Under the pieces are notes generated by a model. The model was not told the DNA's origin. It did no database searches and worked only from the letters and a program-made list of their open reading frames with translations. This document shows positions 25,345 through 37,342 of a stretch of 64,000 bases of DNA, piece after piece. The DNA is from Lutjanus erythropterus. Its lineage: Eukaryota > Chordata > Actinopteri > Lutjaniformes > Lutjanidae. The stretch is from positions 2,478,936 to 2,542,935 of the forward strand of contig CM034602.1 of assembly GCA_020091685.1 (NCBI GenBank). The letters run 5' to 3'. The position numbers were made by a program, and so were the translations under genes. Each line of letters starts with the position of its first letter. Positions within the stretch are counted from its first letter, which is position 1.

Positions 25345-26587
25345 CTTTTGAAGTATGGAGGAAAGAGATCGGACATCTTTTACAACAAGTCAAGAGTGAG
25401 TTTTGAACTTTTTGTCTTCTGACCCCTTAAATCAGTGGTTCTCAGACTTTACTGATGCTGATCACTCTGACCTTTACTTCACTGAAATCCAACTTGGATC
25501 TTTTTGATTAGTTGCTTCTCCATAATTATTAATTGTTAATAGGGCTGTCAGTTTAACGCGTTAATTAGATTAATTAATTACGTTGCAAATTAACGCGCTA
25601 TAAAAATTAACGCAATTAATCATGAGTGGCAAGTCAATGCGCAAGCATTTTAAATTTGGCCCATTGAGTTCGGCACGCGTGTGATCCGCGGACCACATGT
25701 GAGCATCATAGTTTTACTGTTACTTTTGTATAAGTTATAATACCAGAAATCTCAATGCAGAGTTGCAGTGAAAAGAGGACAGATGCGACTGTGTGCAGCG
25801 CATCTCTGTGAAGAGCGACTGATTTAAAAGTCGTCACATCACCTTGAGTGAAATCCAGACCGTAACTTTTTTCACTGATGTAACTCTGCTATCACCAAAG
25901 AAACAGATCATAAAACTGTGATGTTCATTGAAACTTTGGTGATATCAGCTGTCTTAACTTCTACACAGCTCCTCTCTGCTCACCGCTGCAGCTCTGTCTC
26001 ACCCCGTCTGTGACACAGTGTGTCTGCTGATTGATCGTGACTTCTAACCAATCAGATGCTGTGCTGTAGGCGGGACATTGAGCCAGACTACAGAGCGTAG
26101 TTGTGTATTATACTGTACAGTGTATAATGATCTAATATATGTATAGTATATACATAGTACAGCACTGTATAAGTTTGAAGTTTTTAATATATTACCATTA
26201 TCATTACTATTATCATTATTATTACATTACATAACTATGGTGATAATTACAGACAGACAAAGAAGTTCGGTAAAGTTGGAAAGATATTCACAGATTCGGA
26301 CTTCCGGCATCAATAACTCATTAGTGATACGTTGTCAAAACATAAACGAGGCCTCTTTCCCATCGTTGTAAGGTAGACAATGTGCTACAAGCCCAGTTTT
26401 ATCAAAAGTAGCTGTCTTTCAAGCTGCAGAAATAACATTGGTGTCTATGAGCAGCATGCTGTGTGACGAGTGGATAGGGACCGTCTGCTAATTGCAAAAC
26501 CGCTACAGCAGCGAAGAGAAACACTACACAGATATTCAATAACTTCACTCTTAGATAATGTAGTGTCACCAAAATCACTGCAGCCTT
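25345..26587. other. ptprz1 intron up to the assembly gap
   Basis: No phosphatase exon is found between the exon ending at 25344 and the gap. The sequence contains the AT-rich repeat at 25537 and otherwise unremarkable non-coding DNA. The next upstream D2 exon would be expected here or beyond. Confidence 0.6.
25537..25630. repeat. Palindrome-rich TTAACGCGTTAA repeat (possible hAT-type end)
   Basis: GGGCTGTCAGTTTAACGCG is followed by closely spaced inverted copies of TTAACGCG and ATTAATTA. This is a dispersed teleost repeat head often assigned to non-autonomous hAT elements. I could not find its partner end before the gap. Confidence 0.45.
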
Positions 26588-27087
26588 NNNNNNNNNNNNN
26601 NNNNNNNNNNNNNNNNNNNNNNNNNNNNNNNNNNNNNNNNNNNNNNNNNNNNNNNNNNNNNNNNNNNNNNNNNNNNNNNNNNNNNNNNNNNNNNNNNNNN
26701 NNNNNNNNNNNNNNNNNNNNNNNNNNNNNNNNNNNNNNNNNNNNNNNNNNNNNNNNNNNNNNNNNNNNNNNNNNNNNNNNNNNNNNNNNNNNNNNNNNNN
26801 NNNNNNNNNNNNNNNNNNNNNNNNNNNNNNNNNNNNNNNNNNNNNNNNNNNNNNNNNNNNNNNNNNNNNNNNNNNNNNNNNNNNNNNNNNNNNNNNNNNN
26901 NNNNNNNNNNNNNNNNNNNNNNNNNNNNNNNNNNNNNNNNNNNNNNNNNNNNNNNNNNNNNNNNNNNNNNNNNNNNNNNNNNNNNNNNNNNNNNNNNNNN
27001 NNNNNNNNNNNNNNNNNNNNNNNNNNNNNNNNNNNNNNNNNNNNNNNNNNNNNNNNNNNNNNNNNNNNNNNNNNNNNNNNNNNNNNN
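26588..27087. other. Assembly gap of exactly 500 N
   Basis: A run of 500 N, identical in length to the second gap, so it is a placeholder and not a measured distance. ptprz1 is cut on its left side and fezf1 on its right side. Open frames spanning it are artefacts. Confidence 0.99.
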
Positions 27088-29023
27088 ATAATAAACGCTC
27101 TGTCCCTTTATTTGACTGATGCTCAGTTACAGCATCTTTTTTGGAGAATATCGACACAATTTATAATAAAATTAGATTCAACATTTTAACCTTTTTTTTC
27201 CATGAAAAACATGCAGAGGAGGTTGTAGATGGTTTTTCAGCCCTGAGTAGTGTCTGCAGATATTTCTATCAGGTGATTCCCAACAACCTCCACAGTATGA
27301 GGACACTGAATAAACTTGATTTCACCAGCTAAAGAAAAGGCTTATATAACCTGAGGGGTGAAACTTGGTGCAAAGGAACGTCCAAAAAGAAACTGGAGAT
27401 CCCCCCCTCTCTTTAGGGACATCAGTACCACAACAATGCACAAATTTTCAAACTTAGAATGACAAAAAAGATTATGTAATTAGAGAAAACTGAAAAAGGG
27501 AAAGTAGAAGCTGAGATAAAATAGCATTTGTAGCAGAGTCTGAATATTTTAGTTACTTCAATATGTTGTTTTTTATTCTGTGTTTAGTTTCAGTATCATT
27601 TTTCTCCCGTGGTCCTGATCAGGGATGAAACAGTTCACAGTTCATAATAATTCCTGACAAACAGTACTATTATTTCAAATTTTAACTGTTTGATTCCACA
27701 CATTGAAAAACTCTTCCAGCATCGACCAAAGTTAGCAACAGACTCCGAGACACAGACGTAGCAGCAACTTGGGTTTATTTTACGTTCATGAAAACAAAAA
27801 ATGAACAAAAAGCGCACAGTGGTGCTAATCTTATAAGTGAGTTCAGTATAAAACCTGACATTATTTCAGTCAGTACTTTTTGAATATTTTCAGCACATTT
27901 TAACAATAATAGCTGATGATCATGATAACTTTGATAACACTATAATTGATAAGTTACAGGAAATGTTCATACTGTGGCTCTCATCGCAGGGATCAGAGGA
28001 TAAATTTGAAGGGATTCACAAGATGATTAGCGGGAAATAAGAATAAAAAAAAAACATATTTCTTCTGCACAAATCTTGTGTGTTTTTTAACCTTTTCTCT
28101 AATTTGTACTTATTTTATTGTGAAATAAATAGTTTGCCTAGAAAAAGTATTACAACAAAATAATCTAGGAATCCTCTCTTCTGTTTGAACTGCAGCTCAC
28201 AGATATCTTCAACCTGCACCATGACTTTGCTTCAAGGGGATAGTTTGAATTATTTGTAGTGGGGTTGTATGAGTTACTTTGACAGTTTGGAGAAGCAGCA
28301 GGAGTCCCAAGCAAAGTACTGCCACCTATAAAACAATATAAGTTTAAGCATACACTATATTTTGAATATTTTTACCACTTTATCTTGCTGTCAGACAGCC
28401 TTTTCCGATTGGTCAGTCAGTAATTTTATTTTGCAGAACACGGGACTTGCAGGTCTACCACCGCCTCAATCTGTGAGTTTGTTTGTTTGTTTTATTGTGT
28501 GACTTTGGTGAATCCAAACTAACTCACTGAAACACCAAAATCACACAATACTGCAAACAAACAAACCAACCTGCAGCTCGTGTGTTCTGTGAGGTAAAAT
28601 GACTGATTTTGTCAATGGAGTTTGGTTGTTTTGGAGAGAGCGATATTTGGCTTATATAACATCAGTTTTCCATCAGAAAAAGGCTGTCTGATAGCAAGGT
28701 AAAAAAAATATCTAAATATAGCATGCACTTAAAGTGACATTGATGTTTTCAGGTAGCTAAAGTACGTTGCGTAGCTTCCTACACTGGTGCTGCTGCTGCT
28801 TCTCCAAACTGGGGTCGTGTTGACCACCATCTACTTCAGTTAATGCACAGATTGTGGATACCTCATATAACTCCACTTTAAATAATCCAAACTATCCCTT
28901 TAATGGACATGTTTCATTTGTTATTTTTCTATAAAATTGAACAAACCATGTCAAACTGTCAAATGTTGTATTTCCTTGATTTTCTTGCCCTGATCTTACT
29001 TCTCATCCTCTGACTTTGTGCAG
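27088..29023. other. fezf1 intron from the gap to the last exon
   Basis: No zinc-finger exon is recognisable here, although fezf1 should have coding exons upstream. The stretch holds a family A MITE (28231-28903) and otherwise AT-rich non-coding DNA. Confidence 0.55.
28231..28903. mobile_element. MITE, family A (full copy)
   Basis: The left end reads AAGGGGATAGTTTG then TAGTGGGGTTGTATGAG. The right end ends in CCAAACTATCCCTTTAA. The inverted ends match those at 1427-1994. No coding capacity. Confidence 0.7.
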
Positions 29024-29259
29024 GAAACTACAAGAACCACAAGCTGACGCACAGCGGCGAGAAGCAGTTCAAGTGTTCGATCTGCAGCAAGGCGTTCCAC
29101 CAGGTGTACAACCTCACCTTCCACATGCACACGCACAATGACAAGAAGCCCTTCACCTGCCCCACCTGCGGCAAGGGCTTCTGCAGGAACTTTGACCTGA
29201 AGAAACACATCAGGAAGCTGCACGACCCGGCCGGCCCACAGTCGCCCCCACAGGCCTGA
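29024..29259 (+). CDS. fezf1: fezf1 last coding exon (C2H2 zinc-finger transcription factor, partial)
   Basis: FEZF1 is a nuclear repressor for forebrain and olfactory development with an N-terminal Engrailed-homology motif and six C2H2 fingers. This exon, after acceptor GTGCAG, gives the end of finger 4 ([14 protein letters not shown]), a full finger with [17 protein letters not shown] and the last finger with [17 protein letters not shown]. It then ends in a short tail and TGA. The fingers alone cannot separate fezf1 from its paralogue fezf2. I chose fezf1 because aass and ptprz1 are its conserved neighbours. Fingers 1-3 and the N-terminus are absent and should lie upstream, beyond the gap. 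Confidence 0.88.
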
Positions 29260-30344
29260 GCGCTGAGTCTGTACCCTGTCATCCCAACATGCCACCCCTG
29301 AAACAAACTTAAGTCCTTACATGTCAGATTTATGAGCCCTGTAGGTGTTAAGGATTAAGATTTTTCCATAAATTAGGAACTTGTGCCCTCAAATTACCAA
29401 TTTGTGTGCTAAGTTGCCAAAATGTGTAACTTAGGATCTTCAAGTAGTACCCAAATCAATAATTGGTGGCCAAAAATCACGAAATCATGCTCTCAGACTG
29501 TGTCATTTCGCCTCTTGTGCAGCCATGAAATTCTCCACATCCTTAAGGCTGAGTTTTAATGGCTGATTCTGGTATTTTTAAGAGAAAATATTTTCAGTTT
29601 GACTCATTTTAAGGCAGCAGAGGCTGAGACTCTGCAAGCTCCAAAATTGTTGGATCCTACACTTCCCACAATGCAACTGGATTGTGTCATCTGACTAGCC
29701 TGAGAAACTCCCACGTCTTTCAACTTCCATGGCGGAGATTTTCTGCTGTACATTTGTAGTTGCTGAGATATCCCTGATGACCTCACTATGACATCATCAG
29801 GGTTATCAGTGTTTTCAGGACGATCACGGGTAGAATCGGTTAAGTGCCCCTTTAAATTTGGACCAGCAGGGTTTCTTAGACTGACACAGATGATAACAAA
29901 TCATGTCGTTCGGGGGCGGTCCCTTCTGAAACGGATGATGACCCCTACACCCCTACCCTATCTCAGACAAAAGTATATAATCATGATAGAAGAAACGGCC
30001 TTGAACAGTCAGTATTTCTGCTTAAAACCTATGAAATCAGTAAAGAGTAAACTGACATATTACAATGAATTTCGAGGCTTATTTGGTTAAGTTTCAGTTC
30101 AGTTAAAGTTCCCATGAAACGGATAGCGGAGTGCTTATTGCTTCCACATATTAACGTATTCGCAAATATCACGGTCAGTGAATGTATTATGGAAAACAGT
30201 ATTAGCTAACTTTTACCTGACTGAGTCCAAACCCAGCGCCTGACACCAACTGAGGTCAGTTTCATGACAGGGAATACAGCTCCGAGGTGGTTTTCCAGTT
30301 AAGTTTGGTTCTGCTCCTGGGAAGCTGAGTCAACTATCTGTATG

Positions 30345-30890
30345 GCTAACTGAGCGAACAACAATTAGCGACATAAGCGGCAAGTAAAATTATCTTTCCA
30401 TCAGTAAACTCTGTAAATGACCTGAGTATTGTTTTCCATGTCTGACCTGGAGGCTGTGTTCTCTGGTTCAGTTGCCTGTCAACGATAGCTAACAGTTACT
30501 GTTGGCAGCAGTAAGAGATTAGCTACTTTAGCATCAAGTAATGCTATCTTTCCATCAGCAAACTCAGTAAATGACCTGGGTACTGTATTCCCTGTCTGTC
30601 TTGGAGAGTGTATTCACTGGTTCCATGGCCTGCTAATGGGAGCTAATAGTTACAGTTAGCAGCAGTTAGCAGTTAGCTACTTTGGCTGCAAGTAAAGCCA
30701 TCTTTCCATGAGTGAACTCTGTAAATGACCTCAGTGCTGTATTTCCTGTCAGGCTCAGGAGCTGTATTCATTGGTACTGTTGCCCACTAATAGCTGCTAA
30801 CAGTTAGAGTTAGCAACAGTTAGTGGTTAGTTGCTTTAGCAACAATTAAAGCTATCTGTCCAGCAAGAAACTCTGTGATTGAATCACTGA
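30345..30890. repeat. 154-bp tandem repeat, about 3.5 copies
   Basis: The motif ATCTTTCCATCAGTAAACTC recurs with slight changes at 30392, 30546, 30700 and 30854, which is exactly 154 bp each time. The units also share TAAATGACCT and clusters of GTTAGCAGCAGTTAG. Confidence 0.85.
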
Positions 30891-32099
30891 GTTGAAGCTG
30901 ATTGTTTTCCAGGAAATAATAAACTCTAAAATATCATTAAGAATACCCAAGAATTACCTACAAAATGAGTTTTTTTGTCATTTTTGGGCCAGATCCAGAG
31001 TATAGCACAAGGAATATGTGATAAAACCCCTTGACTTGACTTCACGGGAACTTTAAACTCAAGTGAAATATTTTTGATAAAGTTAGTGTATGTTTTGGTT
31101 GATAGTCCACAAAGTTTGTCATTTTTAAATACAAATTCCCACAAATAACAGACACTTCATTTGTACAAATTTCCCTAAATGTGACCCAAAAGAAACAGAG
31201 AAGGAAACCCTGTCCTCGACTCCTCCAGTCGCCTCTCAGGCCTGTTGACCCCAAACTTGACCCTTTCCCCTTGAACTTGACCCCGCAAAAACCATCAGGA
31301 CACTTCCTCACTCCTCCAGGCCCCACAGTGGACCCTCAGACCCTGACCCTTGACCTCTGACCCCTCCGGCCCTGACGGCGGCCTGGAAACTGACAGGAGG
31401 TATTCTGATGCGTCTGTCCCTCTCAGCTCATGTTGGACTGAGGACAATTCACAGAGGACAAACTGAACTTTAGCTCCTCTGTCCTCTGATTATTAGTCAG
31501 TTAAATTTTAACGGTGGCTAATTATTCTATCATTAGTCATCAGTGATTATTAGTTTTCATTGATTTTCTGTTGCATCTCAGGATGTGAGATTGATGAACT
31601 GAGACCAGAGATGTTATGGAGGTGAAACAACTGATTTTATTGTCAAAAACAGGATTCATACCGACATTTTACAGCAAACGTCTGTTGATATTCAATATTT
31701 TTATCATGTCAACAAATCCATTTTTTGAGAAGAGAAAACAACAATGAATTCTACAAACAAGTATTGTGTGCGTATCAAACCCTGATACATCTTCTTCCTC
31801 TGTGCCATAAAGCTCCATTGTTGTCCAAAAACTATTAAAAACACACTGACATTTATTTTGACTCAATCCCACATCGTCCTGCTGCCCCAAATATTCTTTA
31901 GAGAACCAAATGTGGATTAATCCACCATTTACTCCTGTTTGAGTAATGTTTGATTAAAAACTACAGTGAGCAGCTGTGAAACTGTGTTTGTTGACAATAA
32001 GAAAATACAGAGTAACACCAGACTTGTGCTTTAACATGTTTCTGTGTTCTCATAGGATGGCCTATAAGTAGCACGCCACTTTCTGAGACATTTCACATG

Positions 32100-33095
32100 T
32101 AATGTCTATGCATTTTGAACTTTTTGTATTTCATTTAATGCCGTTCAGTCCTGTGCATTTTATGGGTTTTGGATGTGGTATCAATAGTTCCTCGTCGTCA
32201 TAGTGATCATCATCATGATTACCGTGAAACAGTCACAGTTTGGTTTAGGCACCAAAACTACTTGGTTAAGTTCAGGAACATGATTTGAGTTAAAAGAAGT
32301 ACGCAGGTTATGTACATGACCCTACGTAAAAACAAAACAAACAAAAAACTTAAAGGGATAGTTCATCAAAAGATTGAAAATTCAGTCATTATCTACTGAA
32401 CCTCATGCCGATTGAAGGTGTGTTTAGTTTTTTTAGTTCACAAAACACTGCGGGAGTTTCATGGGAAAACAGCGTTTTAGAATCTCCCAAACAATGGAAG
32501 TGAATGGTGACCAGTTTTCAAGCTTTTGATTTATATCCTTAGTTTGGAGCCACGTTCACATGCTCATGCACACCATCTGAACTGGGTGTGTGCACGCAAG
32601 TGGACGGCATATCGGGGCTTTAAGAGGCTTGGATTATACCAGATGAGCAGCATGGAGGCATTTTGTGTTTTTTTGGGGTTTTTTTTTCAGTTGTTGTTTC
32701 TGTTTGAAAACTGGTCACCGTTCACTTCCATCGTTTGGGAGATTCTGCAACACTGTTTTCCTGTGAATCTCCAGCAGTGTTTTGTGGACTAAAAAAAATA
32801 AACCTGACCTTAAATCGATGTGAGGGTGAGCAGATAACGACTGAACTTTTATTTTTGCATGAACTATCCCTTTAAGCTTTTTGCAGGTTATTTAATACCA
32901 TTTAGTTTGGCGCTTTTTGAGTTTTGTATCCTCATTGTCATAGTCAGGTGACCTTCATCATCACACGGTTAATGTGAAACAGTCGGTGTGATTTAGGCAC
33001 CAAAACTGCTTGGTTAGGTTTAGGAAAGTAGTGTGACTACGTACATGACCGTACATCAAACAAACAAACAAAAGTCAGCCTTGACTTTTGGTCAA
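32100..33095. repeat. Direct duplication flanking a family B MITE
   Basis: Segments at about 32100-32345 and 32885-33090 share GTGAAACAGTC, TTTAGGCACCAAAACT, CTTGGTTA and GTACATGACC in the same order. They sit on either side of the MITE at 32349-32877. Either the duplication is part of a larger composite repeat or two copies lie in tandem. Confidence 0.6.
32349..32877. mobile_element. MITE, family B (full copy)
   Basis: The left end is CTTAAAGGGATAGTTCATC followed by TTGAAAATTCAGTCATTATC. The right end is its inverse (ACGACTGAACTTTTATTTTT, then GAACTATCCCTTTAAG). It shares the first bases with family A but not the interior. Confidence 0.75.
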
Positions 33096-36000
33096 TGTGA
33101 CACAAACCCTGGTCTCCTGGATGAAAGTCCTGTATTTGTTTGACCCATCCATCCACCCTGACCCCCTCTGTACATGGACTGTGTCACTCTTTATTCTAAG
33201 TCACTTGACATTTTTTCATTTTTAAATGACACGCCATCTCTGCTCAGTCAGTACAGACAAAATGGCTTTAAAATGACATGCAAAAAGAAAAACATGCATT
33301 GTGATAACATGTGAAATGACTTGTTGTTGTCTCATGTGCCATTTGGTGAGACCAGGCTGGTTTAACATAAATTCACAGCAGGTAGAATCAAACTCCTCAG
33401 AACTTCATCGAATCCTTCTCTCCAATATATCCAGAAGTTTGATCACATACCAACAGTAGAAAACAAACAACCTTAAATCTTGTTCCACTTACCAGCTTTT
33501 CCAGGAGGTTTCATTGCCAGACCCAAGCATTGAACTTGGGGAACTTGAGAAAAGAGTGAAGGATTTGCAGCCTTTATCACAACTTGTTTCTCAGTTTGTA
33601 GTTTTGCCCATCATTTCTGTCACTCATAATAACATTTGAGACCCAGGAACACAGTGATAAAACTACAAAGAGGTTTGATGAGTCAAGAAACACAATCCAG
33701 GTTGGAAACAAACCTAAAAAAGTTATTACAGTGATTCCTGCAGTTATTCATTATTAACATCCATAAGTCTCTCCTTGCTTCAGCTTCCTCCTCTTCTAAC
33801 TGTAGTCGTGTGCACACGTTTTCCTTTGCACGGACAGATTTTTACCAACATTTCGGATATGCATCCCACCAGACTTCCCTTTTGTAGAAAGTAGAAATTA
33901 TGGTCAAAACTATGATAATAAGATCCATGTTGTGATAAACCAGGCTCGAACACTCGTCTGTAACCTTCAGTACTTTAATAAAAATGATTATGATTCCTTC
34001 ACTGTTGATGTGATTTCTTACAATCTGCTGGAGTACAGCAGACTGTAAGAAACTAAAGGAAAACTTCTTTGTACTCAAAGCTTCACCTCTCCATCTCTGG
34101 TCCCGACTGACGGAGGAAAACAATCCATCTGAAGCTCTTCTCCGTTCTGTCTGTTGTTATGTTTGATTTCAATCTCAGGATTATTGTAAAAAGAAGTGTT
34201 TTATGATATTTATTTTAAATTGTACCACTGTTATAAAAAAAAAAGTTTCTTGTCACGGTGAAGGTTAGTTTCTTTTTGGGCCTCCTGCTCCAGACGCTTA
34301 ATGAGGAAAAATAATAAATAAAATCAAATGTGTGTGATCACTTTTCAAAACATTTTTAAAATATTTCACTACACTATACATTTAGACAAGACATGTTGAC
34401 TGCATATTAGCCTGATAAAAGTAAAAATATAAATATATACATTTTTATTTATACACTGGAGATCTGTATTTGAAGAGATATTTTTCAATCTAAAATAACT
34501 ATTTATTTTTTACTTTAATTAAGTTAAAAGCTGAAGTTTGAATACTGTAAGTCTCTGCTGTGTGGCACAGATACAGCAGAAGGATATTTCATAAACACAG
34601 GCACACTGAGAGCTTTTATTTAAAAAAAAACCCAAAACTTTATTTATAAATGCAGAATGGTTTACAAAAGCATATGGCAACATACTACTTATTTTTGTAA
34701 GGAAAATCAAATATCAAACAAACTAGGTATGAGTATGTATGGAAGCCTATAGGGGACTTTATTAAAATGATAATATTCAAGTTGACAATGAAAATGTAAT
34801 TCCACAATAACATTATAATTTTCCACATATGCATGTGGGTTTTTTTGTAAAAAAGAAAATGCAATAATCCAGTTTGCATTGTCACATAGTCATACAGGCG
34901 TGCTATGACTCTCGATGACTTTCGATGTCGTACCCAGCTGTACTTTGAGATACAGAGTCAGAATGTTGCTGGATTAAATGGCTTTTGAGATTAACATTAC
35001 AACATGACAACTGAAATTGTTTTACATTTTATGTCAAATTAAGCAAAACTAAATCAAATGTACAACCATTTCATTCAAAATTATAGCATAAGGAGCCAAA
35101 ACGTTTTCAAATTCATAATAACTATGTGATAATAAATCATAGTAAGTTAATATTTTGCAAAATTATGAGACACTGCAATAATTTTTTACTTTTTATTGAT
35201 CAGTCTTATAGTTTTGACCTACTTTATGCCTCTTTTAAAATATTTTTTTCTTATCCTGGCAGAAAGTTTTCCATATACAGATATTTAATGAAAATGTAAA
35301 TACAATATCGTTAGCCTCATAGCATAATTGCCTAAGTCATTTTTTGGCCAAATTGAGATATCCGCCTAACTCTACTCTCCTGACACTGCTGCATCACCCT
35401 GCCTTATCGCCTTTGTCCTAAGCCTATCAGAATGCTTGTTACACTCCAAAATCACTATCTGCTTAAGTCATCTCTTTGACTTAGGCATTTCTGAGCTACT
35501 GCCTAAGTCATGTCTTTGACTTAGGCATTTTTGGAACTACATACAAAGATGGCAGCCCTGATGAAAAACAGGGCTCAGCTGTCTGCAAGTGAAGCATTAG
35601 CTCTTCTCTTTGATTGCTGGTTCACATTTCCTCATCTTTCTATACAGTAAATGTACTTTCAGTCGATCATAGGAATTATGAACTGTGTCTTTAAACTTTT
35701 AATCACATTTCCGTGACAAAGTATGATGTAGTGCTGTTGCTATTGTAAAGAGCTGACCTTCATTTAACAGGGTTTATTGTGTTAAAACACTCAGCAGCAC
35801 TTTCTTTACTTGCCTAAACATAACTTAAGTTGTTTTACTTTCTTAAACATGACCAAAGTTGTTTTACTTGTCTAAGGTGTAGCATTGTATTTATTGTTGT
35901 ATTGATGTCAATGCACTTTATTTTCATTTAAAATTCTTATGCTGCTGTAACAAATTGAATTTCTCCTATGGGGGAATCATAAAGTGTTACCTTACCCCTC

Positions 36001-36320
36001 TTTTCTTCTGCTTCAGGGTCAGGAAATGAACTTAATGATACCGATTTAGAGAAGGACTTAGAGAAGGAGTTAGAGAAGGACTATAGACCTGAGAAAGAAG
36101 ACTGGTCAGACCTAGATCTGGCCATAAAGCATGGTGTAACCATAAAGCAAAAATATCTGGTTGTAGGGCACACACAAATGGAGTGGAGGACTCCATGCAT
36201 AGCCTCATTGAACGCGGTACCATGAAAGAAATTCACACTCCACATGATTACATTATCATCTTTGAGACTGCACGTTTGCATCCATCCCCATTCGAGCTCA
36301 CCCAGGTATACCACGACCAG

Positions 36321-36477
36321 GGGCGCCGCCAGGGGGGGAAAAGTTAGGACGATTCTAAGGGCCCGGGCCTGACAGGGGGCCCTTTAAGGGCTATCAATAT
36401 TATTTTAATAGTATTATCTATCGTAGGTTTTTTTAGGTTTCAGGGGGCCCAAGATTTTCTGGCAGTTACCTGGGGCC
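36321..36477. mobile_element. Nested GC-rich insertion (GGGCGCCGCC type)
   Basis: About 157 bp starting GGGCGCCGCCAGGGGGGG and ending GGGGCC separate VYHDQ from YVTN in the transposase pseudogene. Poly-G/poly-C ends and GGGGGCCC motifs are repeated inside. Limits are set by where the pseudogene frame stops and resumes. Confidence 0.55.
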
Positions 36478-36576
36478 TATGTCACCAACATCCAACCAAA
36501 TAGAAAAGTTGGCGACCCCACAGTCAGTGACCTTTGGACTCTCCAGTACTTGGCAGATGGTAGAATTCAGTACAAG

Positions 36577-37342
36577 CAGTGGTGGAAAGAGTACTGAAAA
36601 TCTGTACTCAAGTACAAGTACTATTACATTGCTAAAATATTACTCAATTACAAGTAAAAGTACTAGTGTTAGAATAAATACTTAAGTACAAAGTATTTGT
36701 CAAAAAAAAACTACTCAGGGTATTAGTTACTTTTAACCGATGATGTCACCATCACCTCTCCAGACTAGGGCTCTAAATTTTCTGTATTTTGCTTTACCAA
36801 TAGTTAAAACACTAACAGTCAATTAATCATTAATAATTGATTTGATACAAAACAAGTGTTTTTCCCCTCATTTTGATTGGCTGTCTTTTTTTCTCTCATT
36901 TCAAGTTTTTATTTCCTTATTCAGCAAATGTCTCCAGCAGACAAAACAAAGCTAGATGAGGTGCAGTTACTGCCACAACTATTGATTAAATATCCATGAA
37001 TACATTTGTAACTGGTTAAATTCTTAATGAAAAATCAATTAAAGATCAGTTATTAAATATACTTTTTTTGCTTTTTGTCCATATGTCCTGGTTTCTATTA
37101 ACTTTTTTGCTACCAAATCACTTTATTGGCTACAAAAATGCAGATAAAAGGTCTGGATATGAATTCAAATTGTACTCAGTACTCAACTATGACTAGTAAC
37201 TAAGTAGATTACATGGCATAATGAATACTTAAGTACACGTAAAAATACAGACTTGAAAATCTACCCATAAAAGTACAAGTACTCCAATAAACTACTTAAT
37301 TATAGTAATTTGAGTATTTATAATTAATTACTTCCACCCTTG
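36577..37342. mobile_element. Nested hAT-type MITE with 8-bp target duplication
   Basis: The left end CAGTGGTGGAAAGAGTACT and the right end TACTTCCACCCTTG are inverted. The flanks AGTACAAG (36569-36576) and GGTACAAG (37343-37350) match at seven of eight positions, the duplication length of hAT elements. Removing the element and one flank restores the pseudogene frame LADGRIQYK-LEFESDW. The interior repeats 'GTACTCAAGTAC' motifs and encodes no transposase. Confidence 0.85.

Noticed and set aside
26402-27189. Long open frames on both strands across the first N run
   Set aside because: They exist only because N codons contain no stops. The flanking residues match no protein.
29024-29259. fezf2 as the identity of the zinc-finger exon
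   Set aside because: The fingers alone allow it, but the neighbours aass and ptprz1 are those of fezf1.
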